A DNA stretch of 64,000 bases, from the NCBI RefSeq assembly GCF_020443565.1, contig NZ_JAIZZN010000009.1, positions 1 to 64,000 of the forward strand, read 5' to 3'. Shown in pieces: positions 27,905-37,364 of this stretch. The stretch is from Clostridium sp. CS001 (GTDB lineage: Bacteria > Bacillota > Clostridia > Clostridiales > Clostridiaceae). Position numbers and translations under genes: made by a program. The notes under the pieces were generated by a model. The model did not search any database. It had not been told where the DNA came from and saw only the letters and a list, made by a program, of their open reading frames with translations. Position 1 is the first letter of the stretch. The number at the start of each line of letters is the position of its first letter.

Positions 27905-27967
27905 GAAAAAGCACCGCAATCAATATTAATTAGGGGGACTAAAAATATTGATTGTGATGCTTTTTTA
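27905..27967 (-). terminator. Long terminator after the metallo-hydrolase gene
   Basis: AAAAGCA..CAATCAATATT pairs with AATATTGATTG..TGCTTTTT around a loop of about 18 nt; a poly-A/T run on both sides. Confidence 0.75.
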
Positions 27968-28029
27968 TTGGGTTTATATAAATGATTGACATAAACCATT
28001 ATGTTTATTCCTATTTATTAAAAATATTT

Positions 28030-28785
28030 TTAATATATTATTTCTTGCCCTGGATAATTTATTTCAACTGCCTTTATGTTGATCTTTTCCATTCTACTTT
28101 TAAACTCTTTAGTAATATAAGTAGCATCTCCAAAATGCATAGGTATAATCATTTTAGGATGAATTTCTCTGGCAAAATACTCTCCGCCTATATAATAAGA
28201 TTCTTCTAGCCTTGGATCTACAGGAAAAAACGCTATATCAATAATTTTTTCTTCTTTTAGCCTTTCTATCTGAGCCTTAAATGCTTCCTGCGCAACTAAT
28301 TGTTCCTCTAGACTATCTTCCTTCCAATGCCACCAATTAAGATCCCCAGCATGAAAAATAGTTAATCCATCTACTTTCACTAAGAAAGATATTCCAATAT
28401 CAGTTGAGCCATAAGCTTTTACATGGACATCCTTATATGATTTTTCCTCGCCTTCTTCTATAAAACTATAATTACATTTATCTTTATCTGCTTCTATGTC
28501 ACTACTAAGTATGTATTGTACATCACTGTTATAATTCTCCCAATTAAAAATATTAGGATTAAAGTGATCTCCATGGCTATGTGTTGAAAACACAATAATA
28601 TTTTTCATATCTTTGATATTTTCAGGCGATAATACACTTTCCCGCTGTTTACTTTCATGGCTTACATTTGTTTTGTTATTTTGTATAGGTTCCTTATAGT
28701 AGTCAAATATTAAAAAATGATTTTTAGTCTTAATTGCAAATCCACTATGGTATATATAATATATTTTAGCTTGTATTTCATTCAT
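28030..28785 (-). CDS. MBL-fold metallo-hydrolase
   Basis: 251 residues of the beta-lactamase superfamily II: FSTHSHGDHFNPNIF supplies the HxHxDH zinc motif near residue 72, with FHAGDLNWWHW and PMHFGDATY carrying later metal ligands. The closest look is to UlaG-like hydrolases. Substrate unknown. ATG 28785, seven bases after AAGGGG, is preferred to GTG 28794. Confidence 0.87.
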   Translation of the reverse strand: MNEIQAKIYYIYHSGFAIKTKNHFLIFDYYKEPIQNNKTNVSHESKQRESVLSPENIKDMKNIIVFSTHSHGDHFNPNIFNWENYNSDVQYILSSDIEADKDKCNYSFIEEGEEKSYKDVHVKAYGSTDIGISFLVKVDGLTIFHAGDLNWWHWKEDSLEEQLVAQEAFKAQIERLKEEKIIDIAFFPVDPRLEESYYIGGEYFAREIHPKMIIPMHFGDATYITKEFKSRMEKINIKAVEINYPGQEIIY

Positions 28786-28993
28786 AACTATCACCCCTTC
28801 ATATTGATCTCATATTAAAATAATACCATATATTCAGACTAAAATATCAAGATAATTATATTAAAAATATCCTCAACCCTTGAAAAAATAAATGGTGGAA
28901 ATCAATATAAGGTATCAGAATGAACTCCAGTAAGTGTATAATTATGATATAGTATATGTAATATATCAAATTATTTGGAGGTGTTTATATTAA

Positions 28994-29362
28994 ATGAAAT
29001 TTTCTTTCGATCATAATAATATAAATGTATTGGATTTAGAAAAAAGCATTAAGTTTTATAAGGATGCTCTAGGCTTTGTAGAAGCAAGAAGAAAATATGC
29101 TTCAGACGATAGTTTCATCCTTGTATTTTTAGGTGATGAGACTACTAATCATAAGTTAGAACTCACTTGGATGAGGGATAGAACTAATGCCTATGATTTA
29201 GGCGAAAATGAATTTCACCTTGCTGTAGTTGCTGATAATTTTGACGAGGCATACAAACATCATAAAGAGATGAACTGCATATGCTATGAAAATAAGCCAA
29301 TGGGAATATATTTCATAATGGACCCTGATGGATACTGGATAGAGATTATTCCAAAAAGATAA
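28994..29362 (+). CDS. VOC-family protein, glyoxalase I-like
   Basis: 122 residues made of the paired beta-alpha-beta-beta-beta units of vicinal-oxygen-chelate proteins: INVLDLEKSIKFYKDALGF at the start, LELTWMRD (metal Glu), FHLAVVADNFDEAY (His) and FIMDPDGYWIEIIPK (final Glu). The four metal positions match glyoxalase I (lactoylglutathione lyase). Ribosome site GGAGGTG precedes ATG. Confidence 0.88.
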   Translation: MKFSFDHNNINVLDLEKSIKFYKDALGFVEARRKYASDDSFILVFLGDETTNHKLELTWMRDRTNAYDLGENEFHLAVVADNFDEAYKHHKEMNCICYENKPMGIYFIMDPDGYWIEIIPKR

Positions 29363-29406
29363 TTAAATTCACCTCATGTTTTGAAAATACGAGATAAATT
29401 CTAAGA

Positions 29407-29437
29407 ACTTCAGAAGGTTGTTCTCCTTCTGAAGTCC
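29407..29437. terminator. Terminator after the glyoxalase-like gene
   Basis: ACTTCAGAAGG, a short loop and CCTTCTGAAGT form an 11-bp stem between convergent genes. Confidence 0.75.
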
Positions 29438-29480
29438 TTAATCTTGTATTAGTATAGGTGATGGTTTACCGTTCTTCTTT

Positions 29481-30056
29481 TTATACTTTTTCAAATCCAA
29501 AACTTGTTTTTATTTTCTTTTCTATAATTTCATATAAATTATCAATCTTATTTCTTAATTTTAAATTATAAATATAACTTGTTGCAAAAACAATTACATA
29601 TGCTCCTATAACATCCATAGGATAATGATGTCCCACGTACACCCTTGAAAAGCCTACAATAATTGATAATATAGTTAATATTATACTAAATAGATTATTA
29701 TATTTTTTAATCCCTAATGCAATACTCATTGTTCCTGTAGCGTGGTCACTTGGCAGAGATGCATCTGTTACATGTGGAAATAATAAATTCACTTTATTAT
29801 GAATAAAGGGTCTATCCACATAATATATCCCTCCAATGATAAAGCTTAGAATTAAATTAATTACTGTAATGACAAAAGTATTAACAGCAACTTTTCTATA
29901 ATCAGAATTCTTTTTTACAATTCCCATAATAAATAATATTACAATAACAGCCATAAATAGATAGGGTACATATTTTGAAAAGAAAACCATCATCCAATCT
30001 AAAGCTATATTCTTATTTGCTAAATTATTTATTAATCTAAAAAGTTCCATATTCAT
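29481..30056 (-). CDS. PAP2 phosphatase, probable undecaprenyl-diphosphatase (BcrC-like)
   Basis: 191 residues with four to five membrane helices and the PAP2 signatures YYVDRPFIH, SLPSDHATGTMSIALG and GFSRVYVGHHYPMDVIGA. The short length and PSDH motif resemble BcrC/YbjG enzymes that recycle undecaprenyl pyrophosphate in peptidoglycan synthesis and give bacitracin tolerance. ATG 30050 is an alternative start two codons in. Confidence 0.85.
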   Translation of the reverse strand: MNMELFRLINNLANKNIALDWMMVFFSKYVPYLFMAVIVILFIMGIVKKNSDYRKVAVNTFVITVINLILSFIIGGIYYVDRPFIHNKVNLLFPHVTDASLPSDHATGTMSIALGIKKYNNLFSIILTILSIIVGFSRVYVGHHYPMDVIGAYVIVFATSYIYNLKLRNKIDNLYEIIEKKIKTSFGFEKV

Positions 30057-30130
30057 TTCCTTTTTCCCCTCTCGTTATATCATCATGTCTCTATTATCTA
30101 TTGATAAGATTAAAATTAGATTAAAACGCA

Positions 30131-30158
30131 AAAAAAAGATTTACTACTTTAGTAAACC
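30131..30158 (-). terminator. Terminator after clpA
   Basis: GGTTTACTA, loop AAG, TAGTAAATC is followed on the minus strand by eight T residues. Confidence 0.75.
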
Positions 30159-30209
30159 CTTTTCTAATAATCCAAATTAGAATACATGAAAAAACACTAT
30201 AAAACCGTA

Positions 30210-32525
30210 CTAATGTTGTCTCTCTATTTTAATCTTAGGTTTATCTTCCACAATATCAACCACTGCGCTACCACCCCTAGACAGTTCCCCAAACAATACT
30301 TCATCTACAAAGTAAGTCTTTATGTCCTGTTGAACTACCCTATTGATTTCTCTAGCACCGTAAGTTTCTGAAAAACCTTTCTTACTTAACCATTCATATA
30401 ACTTGTCTGTAACCTTTAATCTTATATTTTTAGACAGAAGTTTTTCTTCAAACTGTTTCATTGCCTTCTTTGCTATTTGCAGAGCCATGGCTTCATCCAT
30501 TTTATTAAATACAACTATATTGTCCAATCTATTTCTAAATTCTGGTGAGAATACTCGTTCAACTTCTTTGATAATTGCAGCTCCTGAACCTACTCTGTCT
30601 CCAAACCCAATTACATTCTTGCTAGCCTCACGCGCTCCTGCGTTAGAAGTCATTATTAAAATCACATTTCTAAAGTCTGCTTTTTTACCAGTATTACCTG
30701 TAAGTGTTGCATAGTCCATAACCTGCAATAACACATTTAGTATATCAGGATGAGCTTTTTCAATTTCATCTAGAAGTAGCACACAATGAGGATTCTTTTT
30801 CATGGCATCAATTAATAGCCCACCCTCTTCATAGCCTACATATCCTGGTGGAGATCCAATAAGTCTAGCCACAGTATGTTTTTCTTGGTATTCACTCATA
30901 TCAAACCTAACAATTGGAATAGACAATACTTTTGATAACTGCTTACTCACCTCCGTCTTTCCAACTCCCGTAGGTCCAACAAAAAGGAGGGAGGCTATTG
31001 GTTTTTCTTCTTCATTAAAACCTGCTCTTGATCTCTTTATAGATTTTACTAAAGTCTCTATGGCCTCACTTTGCCCAAAAACCTTTTTCTTTAAATTAAG
31101 ATCTAGATTTTTTAGCGTATCTACTTCATTTATTGATACATTTTGCTCTGGAATTTTTGCAATTTCTGCAACTATCTTACCCACTGCATCTACAGTAATG
31201 GTAATACTCTCCTCATCTTCCTTAGCATAGAGCCTTGCATACGCCCCTGCTTCATCCATAATATCTATAGCTTTATCCGGAAGGAATCTATCTTTAATAT
31301 ATTTACTTGATAGTTCCGCTGCTGACCTTAAAGCCTCTTCTTTATATGTAACCTTATGGTAATCTTCATATTTATCTTTTAGTCCCATTAGAATATCAAA
31401 AGTATCCTCAATTGAAGGCTCTGGCACTTCAATCTTTTGAAATCTTCTTGCTAGTGCACTATCTTTTTCAAAATGTTTTTTATATTCATCATAAGTAGTT
31501 GAGCCAATAAACCTTATCTTCCCATCTGCAAGAAAAGGTTTTAAAATATTAGAAGCATCCATAGACCCTCCCGAAACCGCACCTGCTCCAACTATTGTAT
31601 GTATTTCATCAATGTACACTATAGCCTTTTCTTCTTTACTTATTTCTCTTAATACTTTTTTAATGCGGTCTTCAAAATCCCCTCTATACTTTGTACCTGC
31701 GAGAAGAGAACCCATATCCAAATAGTATATCTTACTTCCTTGCAATAACTTTGGCACTCTATTTTCTACTATTAATTGTGCAATACCTTCTGTGATGGCA
31801 GTTTTCCCTACCCCTGGTTCCCCGACATGTACCGGATTATTTTTAAGTCTTCTGCATAACACTTGCAGAGTCCTTTGCAAAACATCCTTCCTTCCAATAA
31901 GCGGATCCATTTCTCCTCTGCTAGCTTTCCCCGTTAACTCCACAGTAAAGTTACTTAAAAAGTTTTCTTCACCCTTAGGATTGTATACCTCATCTTCAAA
32001 GTCATATTCCATACCATCTTCTTCATCTTGATCATCATCCTGAAAGTAAAATTCTTCATCTTCCTCATTACTTGTAGTACCAAGAAATTCAAAAGTATCT
32101 ACCACAGATATGCCATGAGCTATATAGTTAAGAAGATCTCTCCTCTTTATTTGCTGTTTTCGTAAAAAATAAGAAGCAAAGCTTTCTTCATCATCATACA
32201 TTGCTACAATAACGTCACCAATTTTAACTAAATCTTTTCCTGACAACATAACGTGATCTGCAGCTGTTGATAATATTGTTTGAATTCCAACGGTTTGAAT
32301 TGGCTCTGTATCTTCCACAATGTCTATATTTTCTTTTAAAAATTTAATTATCTGTTTTTTAAGTCTATTAACGTTACCACCACTGCTTTCTATTATGTCA
32401 ATTCCTTCTTCAAAAAATAAAGAAGCATATAGAATGTGTTCTGGGGTAAAGTATTCATGATTGGACATTTGAGCTTCATTATAAGCTGCAGTAATAATCT
32501 CATTTAATATATTATCTAATTGCAT
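30210..32525 (-). CDS. clpA: ATP-dependent Clp protease ATP-binding subunit ClpA
   Basis: 771-residue AAA+ unfoldase. N-terminal Clp repeat domain (about 1-145), an acidic Glu/Asp-rich linker (about 150-175), first AAA+ module with GEPGVGKTAITEG and VYIDEIHTIVGAG, second module with FVGPTGVGKTEVSKQL and LLDEIEKAHPD, and the ClpP-docking tripeptide IGF in KNVIGFGD. It unfolds substrates for ClpP. ATG 32525 (MQLDN) follows GAGGAG and is two bases past the clpS stop, so the pair forms an operon in which ClpS directs N-degron substrates to ClpA. Confidence 0.95.
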   Translation of the reverse strand: MQLDNILNEIITAAYNEAQMSNHEYFTPEHILYASLFFEEGIDIIESSGGNVNRLKKQIIKFLKENIDIVEDTEPIQTVGIQTILSTAADHVMLSGKDLVKIGDVIVAMYDDEESFASYFLRKQQIKRRDLLNYIAHGISVVDTFEFLGTTSNEEDEEFYFQDDDQDEEDGMEYDFEDEVYNPKGEENFLSNFTVELTGKASRGEMDPLIGRKDVLQRTLQVLCRRLKNNPVHVGEPGVGKTAITEGIAQLIVENRVPKLLQGSKIYYLDMGSLLAGTKYRGDFEDRIKKVLREISKEEKAIVYIDEIHTIVGAGAVSGGSMDASNILKPFLADGKIRFIGSTTYDEYKKHFEKDSALARRFQKIEVPEPSIEDTFDILMGLKDKYEDYHKVTYKEEALRSAAELSSKYIKDRFLPDKAIDIMDEAGAYARLYAKEDEESITITVDAVGKIVAEIAKIPEQNVSINEVDTLKNLDLNLKKKVFGQSEAIETLVKSIKRSRAGFNEEEKPIASLLFVGPTGVGKTEVSKQLSKVLSIPIVRFDMSEYQEKHTVARLIGSPPGYVGYEEGGLLIDAMKKNPHCVLLLDEIEKAHPDILNVLLQVMDYATLTGNTGKKADFRNVILIMTSNAGAREASKNVIGFGDRVGSGAAIIKEVERVFSPEFRNRLDNIVVFNKMDEAMALQIAKKAMKQFEEKLLSKNIRLKVTDKLYEWLSKKGFSETYGAREINRVVQQDIKTYFVDEVLFGELSRGGSAVVDIVEDKPKIKIERQH

Positions 32526-32527
32526 AA

Positions 32528-32845
32528 CTACTCCTCTTCTAATGTTAATTTTAATGGAAATCCACTTTCTTCGCACATCTCCATTGTTTGATCAACTTTT
32601 GTTACAGCTAGGTCGTAGCTGTATATTCCTGCAATTCCACTACCTTTTTTATGGACATCAAACATAACCTTTGTGGCTTCCACAACCTGTTTTTTAAAAA
32701 CTCCAACCAAAACCTGCACAACAAATTCCATACTTGTATAGTCATCATTATGAATAATGACTTTATACTTGTTTGGCATCTTCATTTTAATTTCTGTCTT
32801 TTCTTTAATACTAATTTCCTCGCTAAAGGCATTTTGATTAGACAT
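32528..32845 (-). CDS. clpS: ClpA adaptor protein ClpS
   Basis: 105 residues with the ClpS core: KVIIHNDDYTSMEFVVQVLVGVF (Asn-Asp pair that binds the N-terminal residue of substrates), VMFDVHKKGSGIAGIYSYDLA and the C-terminal ESGFPLKLTLEEE. Recognises N-end-rule substrates and delivers them to ClpA encoded right behind it. ATG 32845 is chosen; a TTG three codons upstream overlaps the AGAGG ribosome site. Confidence 0.95.
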   Translation of the reverse strand: MSNQNAFSEEISIKEKTEIKMKMPNKYKVIIHNDDYTSMEFVVQVLVGVFKKQVVEATKVMFDVHKKGSGIAGIYSYDLAVTKVDQTMEMCEESGFPLKLTLEEE

Positions 32846-32893
32846 AACTCCCAACCTCTCTGTCTTAATTAAAGTTTATCTTTAGGTATATAA

Positions 32894-32932
32894 AAAAATA
32901 ACTAGTCACTGTACTAGCTTATTTTATTTGCT
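32894..32932. repeat. Hairpin upstream of clpS
   Basis: AATAACTAGT and ACTAGCTTATTT form an imperfect stem in the 180-base gap between clpS and the spore-protein gene; it might be a terminator read in either direction. Confidence 0.35.
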
Positions 32933-33002
32933 ATATCTTACTTTAAGACTATTATATCCTACTTATTTATATATTACTGCATTTTGTTATATTATTTCAA
33001 CT

Positions 33003-33044
33003 TAAAAAGGGAATATAAGATTTATTCTTATGTTTCCCTTTATT
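33003..33044 (-). terminator. Terminator after the 583-aa spore-surface protein
   Basis: AAAGGGAA..ATAAGA pairs with CTTAT..TTTCCCTTT around a short loop, directly behind the gene at 33057. Confidence 0.75.
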
Positions 33045-33056
33045 TCATATTAACAT

Positions 33057-34808
33057 TTACTTCTCATCTTTTTTTGAAATTTCCACATTTTGATTTTGTA
33101 ACAACTTTATTGTTAGTAATAGTACCACTTTTTCAGCAATATGATGAAATCCCTGCTGTAATGTTATTTTACATTCTTCGTCTATTGGGTTTTCAAGAAT
33201 GCTAGACTCTATAATTTCGGCACTAATTAATTCACAAAATACCTTTTCATTAAAAACTTCAAGGATTTTAAAACTTTGTTCCCTCATATCCCTACCCGTT
33301 ATTTCTCCTCCACAATCATCGTAAACTTTAATACTAGTTTCTAATATTTTCATTTTATCTTGGTTGGTGCTATGCCTAAACTGGGGGTAAGTTTTAAACA
33401 TAGCTACAGTTGTACACTTAAACGGAACTTTAACTGTAACATATTTAACCTCTCCATACAGACCACCTTCATGATTATGGACCTTTGTGGTGTATTCTAT
33501 GTCACTTTTGATAAATCCATCTAGAAATATCATGCCAGTATTTGAATTATAATCCTCCGAACTTTGAATAAGTTGGCACTGGCTTAAATATACGTTTTTT
33601 TTTATATTTTTGATTTCTAAAATAGCATCTTCCAACTTAAGAGATGACTCCACAGCAATTTCCACTGTGCATTCTATTAATACCACTGGCACCTTTGCTA
33701 TTACAGGACCTACAGTTACTTCAGAGTTATAAGGAACATTGTGGCATGTGGGTAAGGTTTCAGAAATCACCTCTGTTTTACAATTAATAATTGTATACTC
33801 ATCAACTTGTTCTTTATAGATTTCTTTAGGTAAATCTTCTTTAGTATTGTTATAACTTTCTTCTAGATAGCCTTCATATTCAACATTATCATAGCCTTCT
33901 TTTAGGTAGTCTCCCTCAGAATTATCATAGCTTTCATTTACGAAATCTCCCTCTTGTATATTTCCAATACTTTCCTCTGAATAGTCTTCCTCTTCAGTAC
34001 TATCATAATTTTCTTTTGTACAGTCTTCTTTAAAATCATCTTGACTTTCCTTTGGAAAATCTCCCTCTTTGATATTTTCACCATCTTCCTTTAGATAGTC
34101 CTCATCTTCAATGTTATCATAATTTTCTTTTGAGCAGTCCCCTTTTATAATATTATTATCCATTTTTTTTAGAGAATCTTCTTCATTTAAATCTTCAAAA
34201 TCGTCATGTTGCTTATTTTTTAGCTCATGATTCTTACATAAATTATAGTTTTCCTCTTCTATATTAACTTCCAAATCGCTCCCCATATTAACTTCTAAAG
34301 GATTATCATTGATAGAATATTCATTTTCTCGCTTTGGGTTACCTTTTAAGCTATCCTGTTTGAATAAATTAGTTTCTTTAGGTTTTCGTTTCCTTTCTAA
34401 GAAGAAATTATTATTGAAATCCCCACTATAGGCTTTTAAAAAATTAACAAGCCAGTTTTTCAAGTAAATATTCCTATTTCTGTTTTTCTCAAGCTCAATT
34501 TCATTATGATCCTTTTCAAGGTGTTTCTCCACGTGTTTTCTCTTATGTAGATTATAATCATCATGGTTTTTATGATGATTATCACTGTGTGTTTTCTTTT
34601 GATGATTATCCTCTCTATGGTTTTTATGATGCTTTTTATGATGTTCCTTTTTATGCATCTTTTTATTTTGGACATCCTCATGTTCTTTATTATAATTTTC
34701 TTTCATTGTATCTTCTAGCTTAACACAATCTATATTATTGAATCCCCCATCATCTTCTTTTTTATTGCCATTCTTATCATATACCCTTGGATGGTGTCTA
34801 CTACACAT
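33057..34808 (-). CDS. SPOCS/CsxC-like spore-surface protein with His-rich and acidic repeats
   Basis: 583 residues in three parts. Residues about 35-110 are extremely rich in His and Lys (HKKEHHKKHHKNH, KKTHSDNHHKNH). Residues about 190-370 are acidic imperfect repeats of 16-18 residues around E.DYLKE.YDNIE. The C-terminal 200 residues are the conserved domain shared with the two genes upstream: GPVIAKVPVVLIECTVEIAVESSLKLEDAILEIKNIKKNVYLSQ. The domain resembles DUF3794/SPOCS-type proteins and the CsxC exosporium proteins of Clostridium sporogenes (from memory). His/acidic repeats suggest metal binding or surface charge. GGGGGAG precedes ATG. Confidence 0.75.
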   Translation of the reverse strand: MCSRHHPRVYDKNGNKKEDDGGFNNIDCVKLEDTMKENYNKEHEDVQNKKMHKKEHHKKHHKNHREDNHQKKTHSDNHHKNHDDYNLHKRKHVEKHLEKDHNEIELEKNRNRNIYLKNWLVNFLKAYSGDFNNNFFLERKRKPKETNLFKQDSLKGNPKRENEYSINDNPLEVNMGSDLEVNIEEENYNLCKNHELKNKQHDDFEDLNEEDSLKKMDNNIIKGDCSKENYDNIEDEDYLKEDGENIKEGDFPKESQDDFKEDCTKENYDSTEEEDYSEESIGNIQEGDFVNESYDNSEGDYLKEGYDNVEYEGYLEESYNNTKEDLPKEIYKEQVDEYTIINCKTEVISETLPTCHNVPYNSEVTVGPVIAKVPVVLIECTVEIAVESSLKLEDAILEIKNIKKNVYLSQCQLIQSSEDYNSNTGMIFLDGFIKSDIEYTTKVHNHEGGLYGEVKYVTVKVPFKCTTVAMFKTYPQFRHSTNQDKMKILETSIKVYDDCGGEITGRDMREQSFKILEVFNEKVFCELISAEIIESSILENPIDEECKITLQQGFHHIAEKVVLLLTIKLLQNQNVEISKKDEK

Positions 34809-34900
34809 AATTTCTCCCCCTATTAAAATTGTTATAGATTGAGGTTCCTAAAGATCATTGTCACCTTGTCCCCATAATTCAATATTTATCTAGTTCTAAA

Positions 34901-34938
34901 ATAGGCCCAAACCCACTGTTAGTAAGCTTTGGACCTAT
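34901..34938 (-). terminator. Terminator after the middle spore-surface gene
   Basis: ATAGGTCCAAA pairs with TTTGGGCCTAT (one G-T pair) and is followed on the minus strand by TTTTAG. Confidence 0.7.
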
Positions 34939-34956
34939 AGAATATCTATTAGTTAA

Positions 34957-35766
34957 TTAAATTGCTCCAAGCTTTACCTGTTGTTTTTGTAATACTTTTA
35001 ATGTTAAGTTTACTATCACTTTTTCAGTAAGTTGTGAAAAAGTTTGCTCTGTAGCTTCTTGGCAACAGGAATTTGGATTTGTGTGAATATCAACCTCAGT
35101 AATATCTGCTCTGACAAGTTCAACATAAGGTTTTTCATTAAAGAATTCTGTAAAAAAGAAGCTTTGATCACAAGAATTACGTCCAATTACTGGATCTGTA
35201 CATTCATCGCAACCTTCAAGTTTATCTGTAAAGAACTCTAACTCACTTGGAGTAGTATTCTCGTTAAAAATAGGGGTCCTAAGGAAAGTAACCCTAGTAG
35301 AAAAATTAAAAGGAACTTGAACCGTACAGTGTCTTATATCTCCACATACATTTCCACTTTTACCTGACGAACAAGTTTCAGTTGCATATTCAATATTCTT
35401 TCTAATAAAACCTGAAATGAATAATACTCCAGTACAGTCATGATTACCTTGAGAAAATGGAATAATACGAGATTGAGTTAAAAACACATTCTTCTTAATA
35501 CGTTTAATCTCTATGGCATTTTTGTCTAATGTTATAGTAGCTTCCACGGGAATTGTTATATTTGTTTCTGCTATGACAACTGGAATTTTCACTACTACAG
35601 GTCCTGGAGTAATAACAGTAGGGGTAACATTAACTTGTTCAGTTATTGATTCAGCTTGAGTTTTAACGGTTGCACAATGCTTATCTTCTTTGCATCCACC
35701 TACAGTGCTAGGGACATTATCAATGTACATTTCAATTTCTTGACTTGAGTTATGATCAGTGTTCAT
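34957..35766 (-). CDS. CsxC-like spore-surface protein (269 aa)
   Basis: 269 residues from ATG 35766, which follows AAGGAGG (the open frame continues 28 codons upstream without a ribosome site). Core: GPVVVKIPVVIAETNITIPVEATITLDKNAIEIKRIKKNVFLTQSRIIPFS, then VCGDIRHCTVQVPFNFSTRV and a C-terminal EQTFSQLTEKVIVNLTLKVLQKQQV. Twelve or so cysteines, several paired as CDECTD and SCCQE, suggest disulfide cross-linking typical of spore outer layers. About 75 percent alike by eye to the 263-aa paralogue at 36067. Confidence 0.8.
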   Translation of the reverse strand: MNTDHNSSQEIEMYIDNVPSTVGGCKEDKHCATVKTQAESITEQVNVTPTVITPGPVVVKIPVVIAETNITIPVEATITLDKNAIEIKRIKKNVFLTQSRIIPFSQGNHDCTGVLFISGFIRKNIEYATETCSSGKSGNVCGDIRHCTVQVPFNFSTRVTFLRTPIFNENTTPSELEFFTDKLEGCDECTDPVIGRNSCDQSFFFTEFFNEKPYVELVRADITEVDIHTNPNSCCQEATEQTFSQLTEKVIVNLTLKVLQKQQVKLGAI

Positions 35767-35961
35767 AATAATAGTATCCTCCTTTTTATCTAACCTAATA
35801 TAATCAGTGGATTGTGTAAATATCCTATTAAATCTATTACATTCAGTCATTTACTATTGAAAACTTGTGAAATTATTATATGGAATGTAAAATTTAGCGT
35901 GGTATTTATACTATATAATATTAAAATTTATGTTTTTGTGTTACTGAAAAAGGGTAATAAT

Positions 35962-35992
35962 TAAAGAGGGGATAACTTAAAGCTATCCCCTT
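35962..35992 (-). terminator. Terminator after the 263-aa spore-surface gene
   Basis: GGGGATA and TATCCCC form a stem around TTAAAGC-type loop bases, with a T-rich tail on the minus strand. Confidence 0.75.
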
Positions 35993-36066
35993 ATTTATAG
36001 TATAAAACTTAATCTTCAATTAAATTTTCACTTGCAACTATTCTGTGAAATGATGCTGAAGATGGC

Positions 36067-36858
36067 TTATATTGCGGTAACTCTCACTTGTTGATTTTGT
36101 AACACTTTTAGAGTTAAATTTACTATTATTTTTTCAGTAAGTTTTGTGAATTTTTGTTCTGTTGGGTTTAGGCAGTTTGAAGATGGATTTGTGTGAATAT
36201 CAATTTCAGTAATATCTGCTCTTACTAATTCAACAAAAGGTTTTTCATTGAAAATTTCTGTGAAAAAGAAACTTTGATCACAAGGATTACGTCCAATAAC
36301 TGGATCTGCACAAGTGTCACAGCCCTGAAGTTTATCTGTAAAGAATTCTAGTTCACTTGGAGTAGTATTTTCTTCAAAAACAGGTCCTCTAAGGAAATTA
36401 ACTCTAGTTGTAAAATTAAAAGGAACTTCAACTGTACAGTGCCTTATATCTCCACATACGTTTGCACTTATACCTACTGGACAACTTTGGGTTGCATATT
36501 CAATATTCTTTCTAATAAAACCTGCTATGAATAATATCCCAGTGTTTCCACGGCCGTCTTGAGAAAATGGAATAAGACGAGATTGAGTTAAATATACATT
36601 TTTCTTGATACGTTTAATCTCCATAGCTACTTGGTCTAATGTGATAGTAGCTTCAACAGGGATTGTTATATTTGTCTCTGCTATAACAACTGGAACCTTA
36701 ACTACTACAGCTCCAGCAGGAATAACAGCAGGTGCTACATCAAGCTGTTCAGTTATTGATTGAATTTGGGTAGCAACATTTGCACAACCTTGAGCTTCTA
36801 TAGCACAAGCTGCAGTGAAAGCATTATTATCTTGATTTGATTTATAATTAATATTCAT
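36067..36858 (-). CDS. CsxC-like spore-surface protein (263 aa)
   Basis: 263 residues with the same core as the two neighbours: AGAVVVKVPVVIAETNITIPVEATITLDQVAMEIKRIKKNVYLTQSRLIPFS, VCGDIRHCTVEVPFNFTTRV and QKFTKLTEKIIVNLTLKVLQNQQV. Cysteines occur at matching positions (CDTCAD, NPCDQ). Each of the three genes has its own ribosome site and terminator, so they are separate units, probably under a late mother-cell sigma factor (inference; I could not place a promoter with confidence). Confidence 0.8.
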   Translation of the reverse strand: MNINYKSNQDNNAFTAACAIEAQGCANVATQIQSITEQLDVAPAVIPAGAVVVKVPVVIAETNITIPVEATITLDQVAMEIKRIKKNVYLTQSRLIPFSQDGRGNTGILFIAGFIRKNIEYATQSCPVGISANVCGDIRHCTVEVPFNFTTRVNFLRGPVFEENTTPSELEFFTDKLQGCDTCADPVIGRNPCDQSFFFTEIFNEKPFVELVRADITEIDIHTNPSSNCLNPTEQKFTKLTEKIIVNLTLKVLQNQQVRVTAI

Positions 36859-37256
36859 TATAATATTATCCTCCTTCTATTTAAGGGAATTGACATAAGG
36901 AAATTTTGCATACAAAGATTCTAACAAGCCTATAGTATTCTGCCTTTTATTAACTATTGAAGATACATTTACTTACAAGGCAAAATATAATATTTAAAAT
37001 GTAATCTTTGTAGTATATAATATTACAGTGTATGATTTTCTGTTACATAAGAATAAATCACAAAATAAAAATATATTAATAGATTGCGCAAATGATGTTT
37101 TTAAAAAAGTTATGTATTTGTGTTTAAATAAAAATAATGTGGCAAAAATATTAAATGTTAAGTGAACTTTATTTCACTCTCCTAATAAATAAACTTCGCT
37201 TTTCAATTCACTCAATTATGCTAAACCATATTCTCTAAAAGCTCTTTAAAACAGTA
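36859..37256. other. 398-base gap without a gene
   Basis: Holds the upstream region of the spore-surface gene, AT-rich. TACAAAGATT (36911-36920) and AATCTTTGTA (about 37001) are inverted copies 80 bases apart, and AGTGAA..TTCACT forms a small hairpin near 37162-37178. No ORF with a ribosome site was seen. Confidence 0.5.
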
Positions 37257-37290
37257 AAAACCCCAGGGCAACTTGGGGTTTTTACTGTTT
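37257..37290 (-). terminator. Terminator after the EamA transporter
   Basis: AAAAACCCCA, a 7-nt loop and TTGGGGTTTTT. Confidence 0.85.
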
Positions 37291-37364
37291 TATAATACTA
37301 TCAAATTACTTCCTTAATGTGTATCTATTAGGCATTTAAAACTTGCACGAAAAGATAAGATGCT

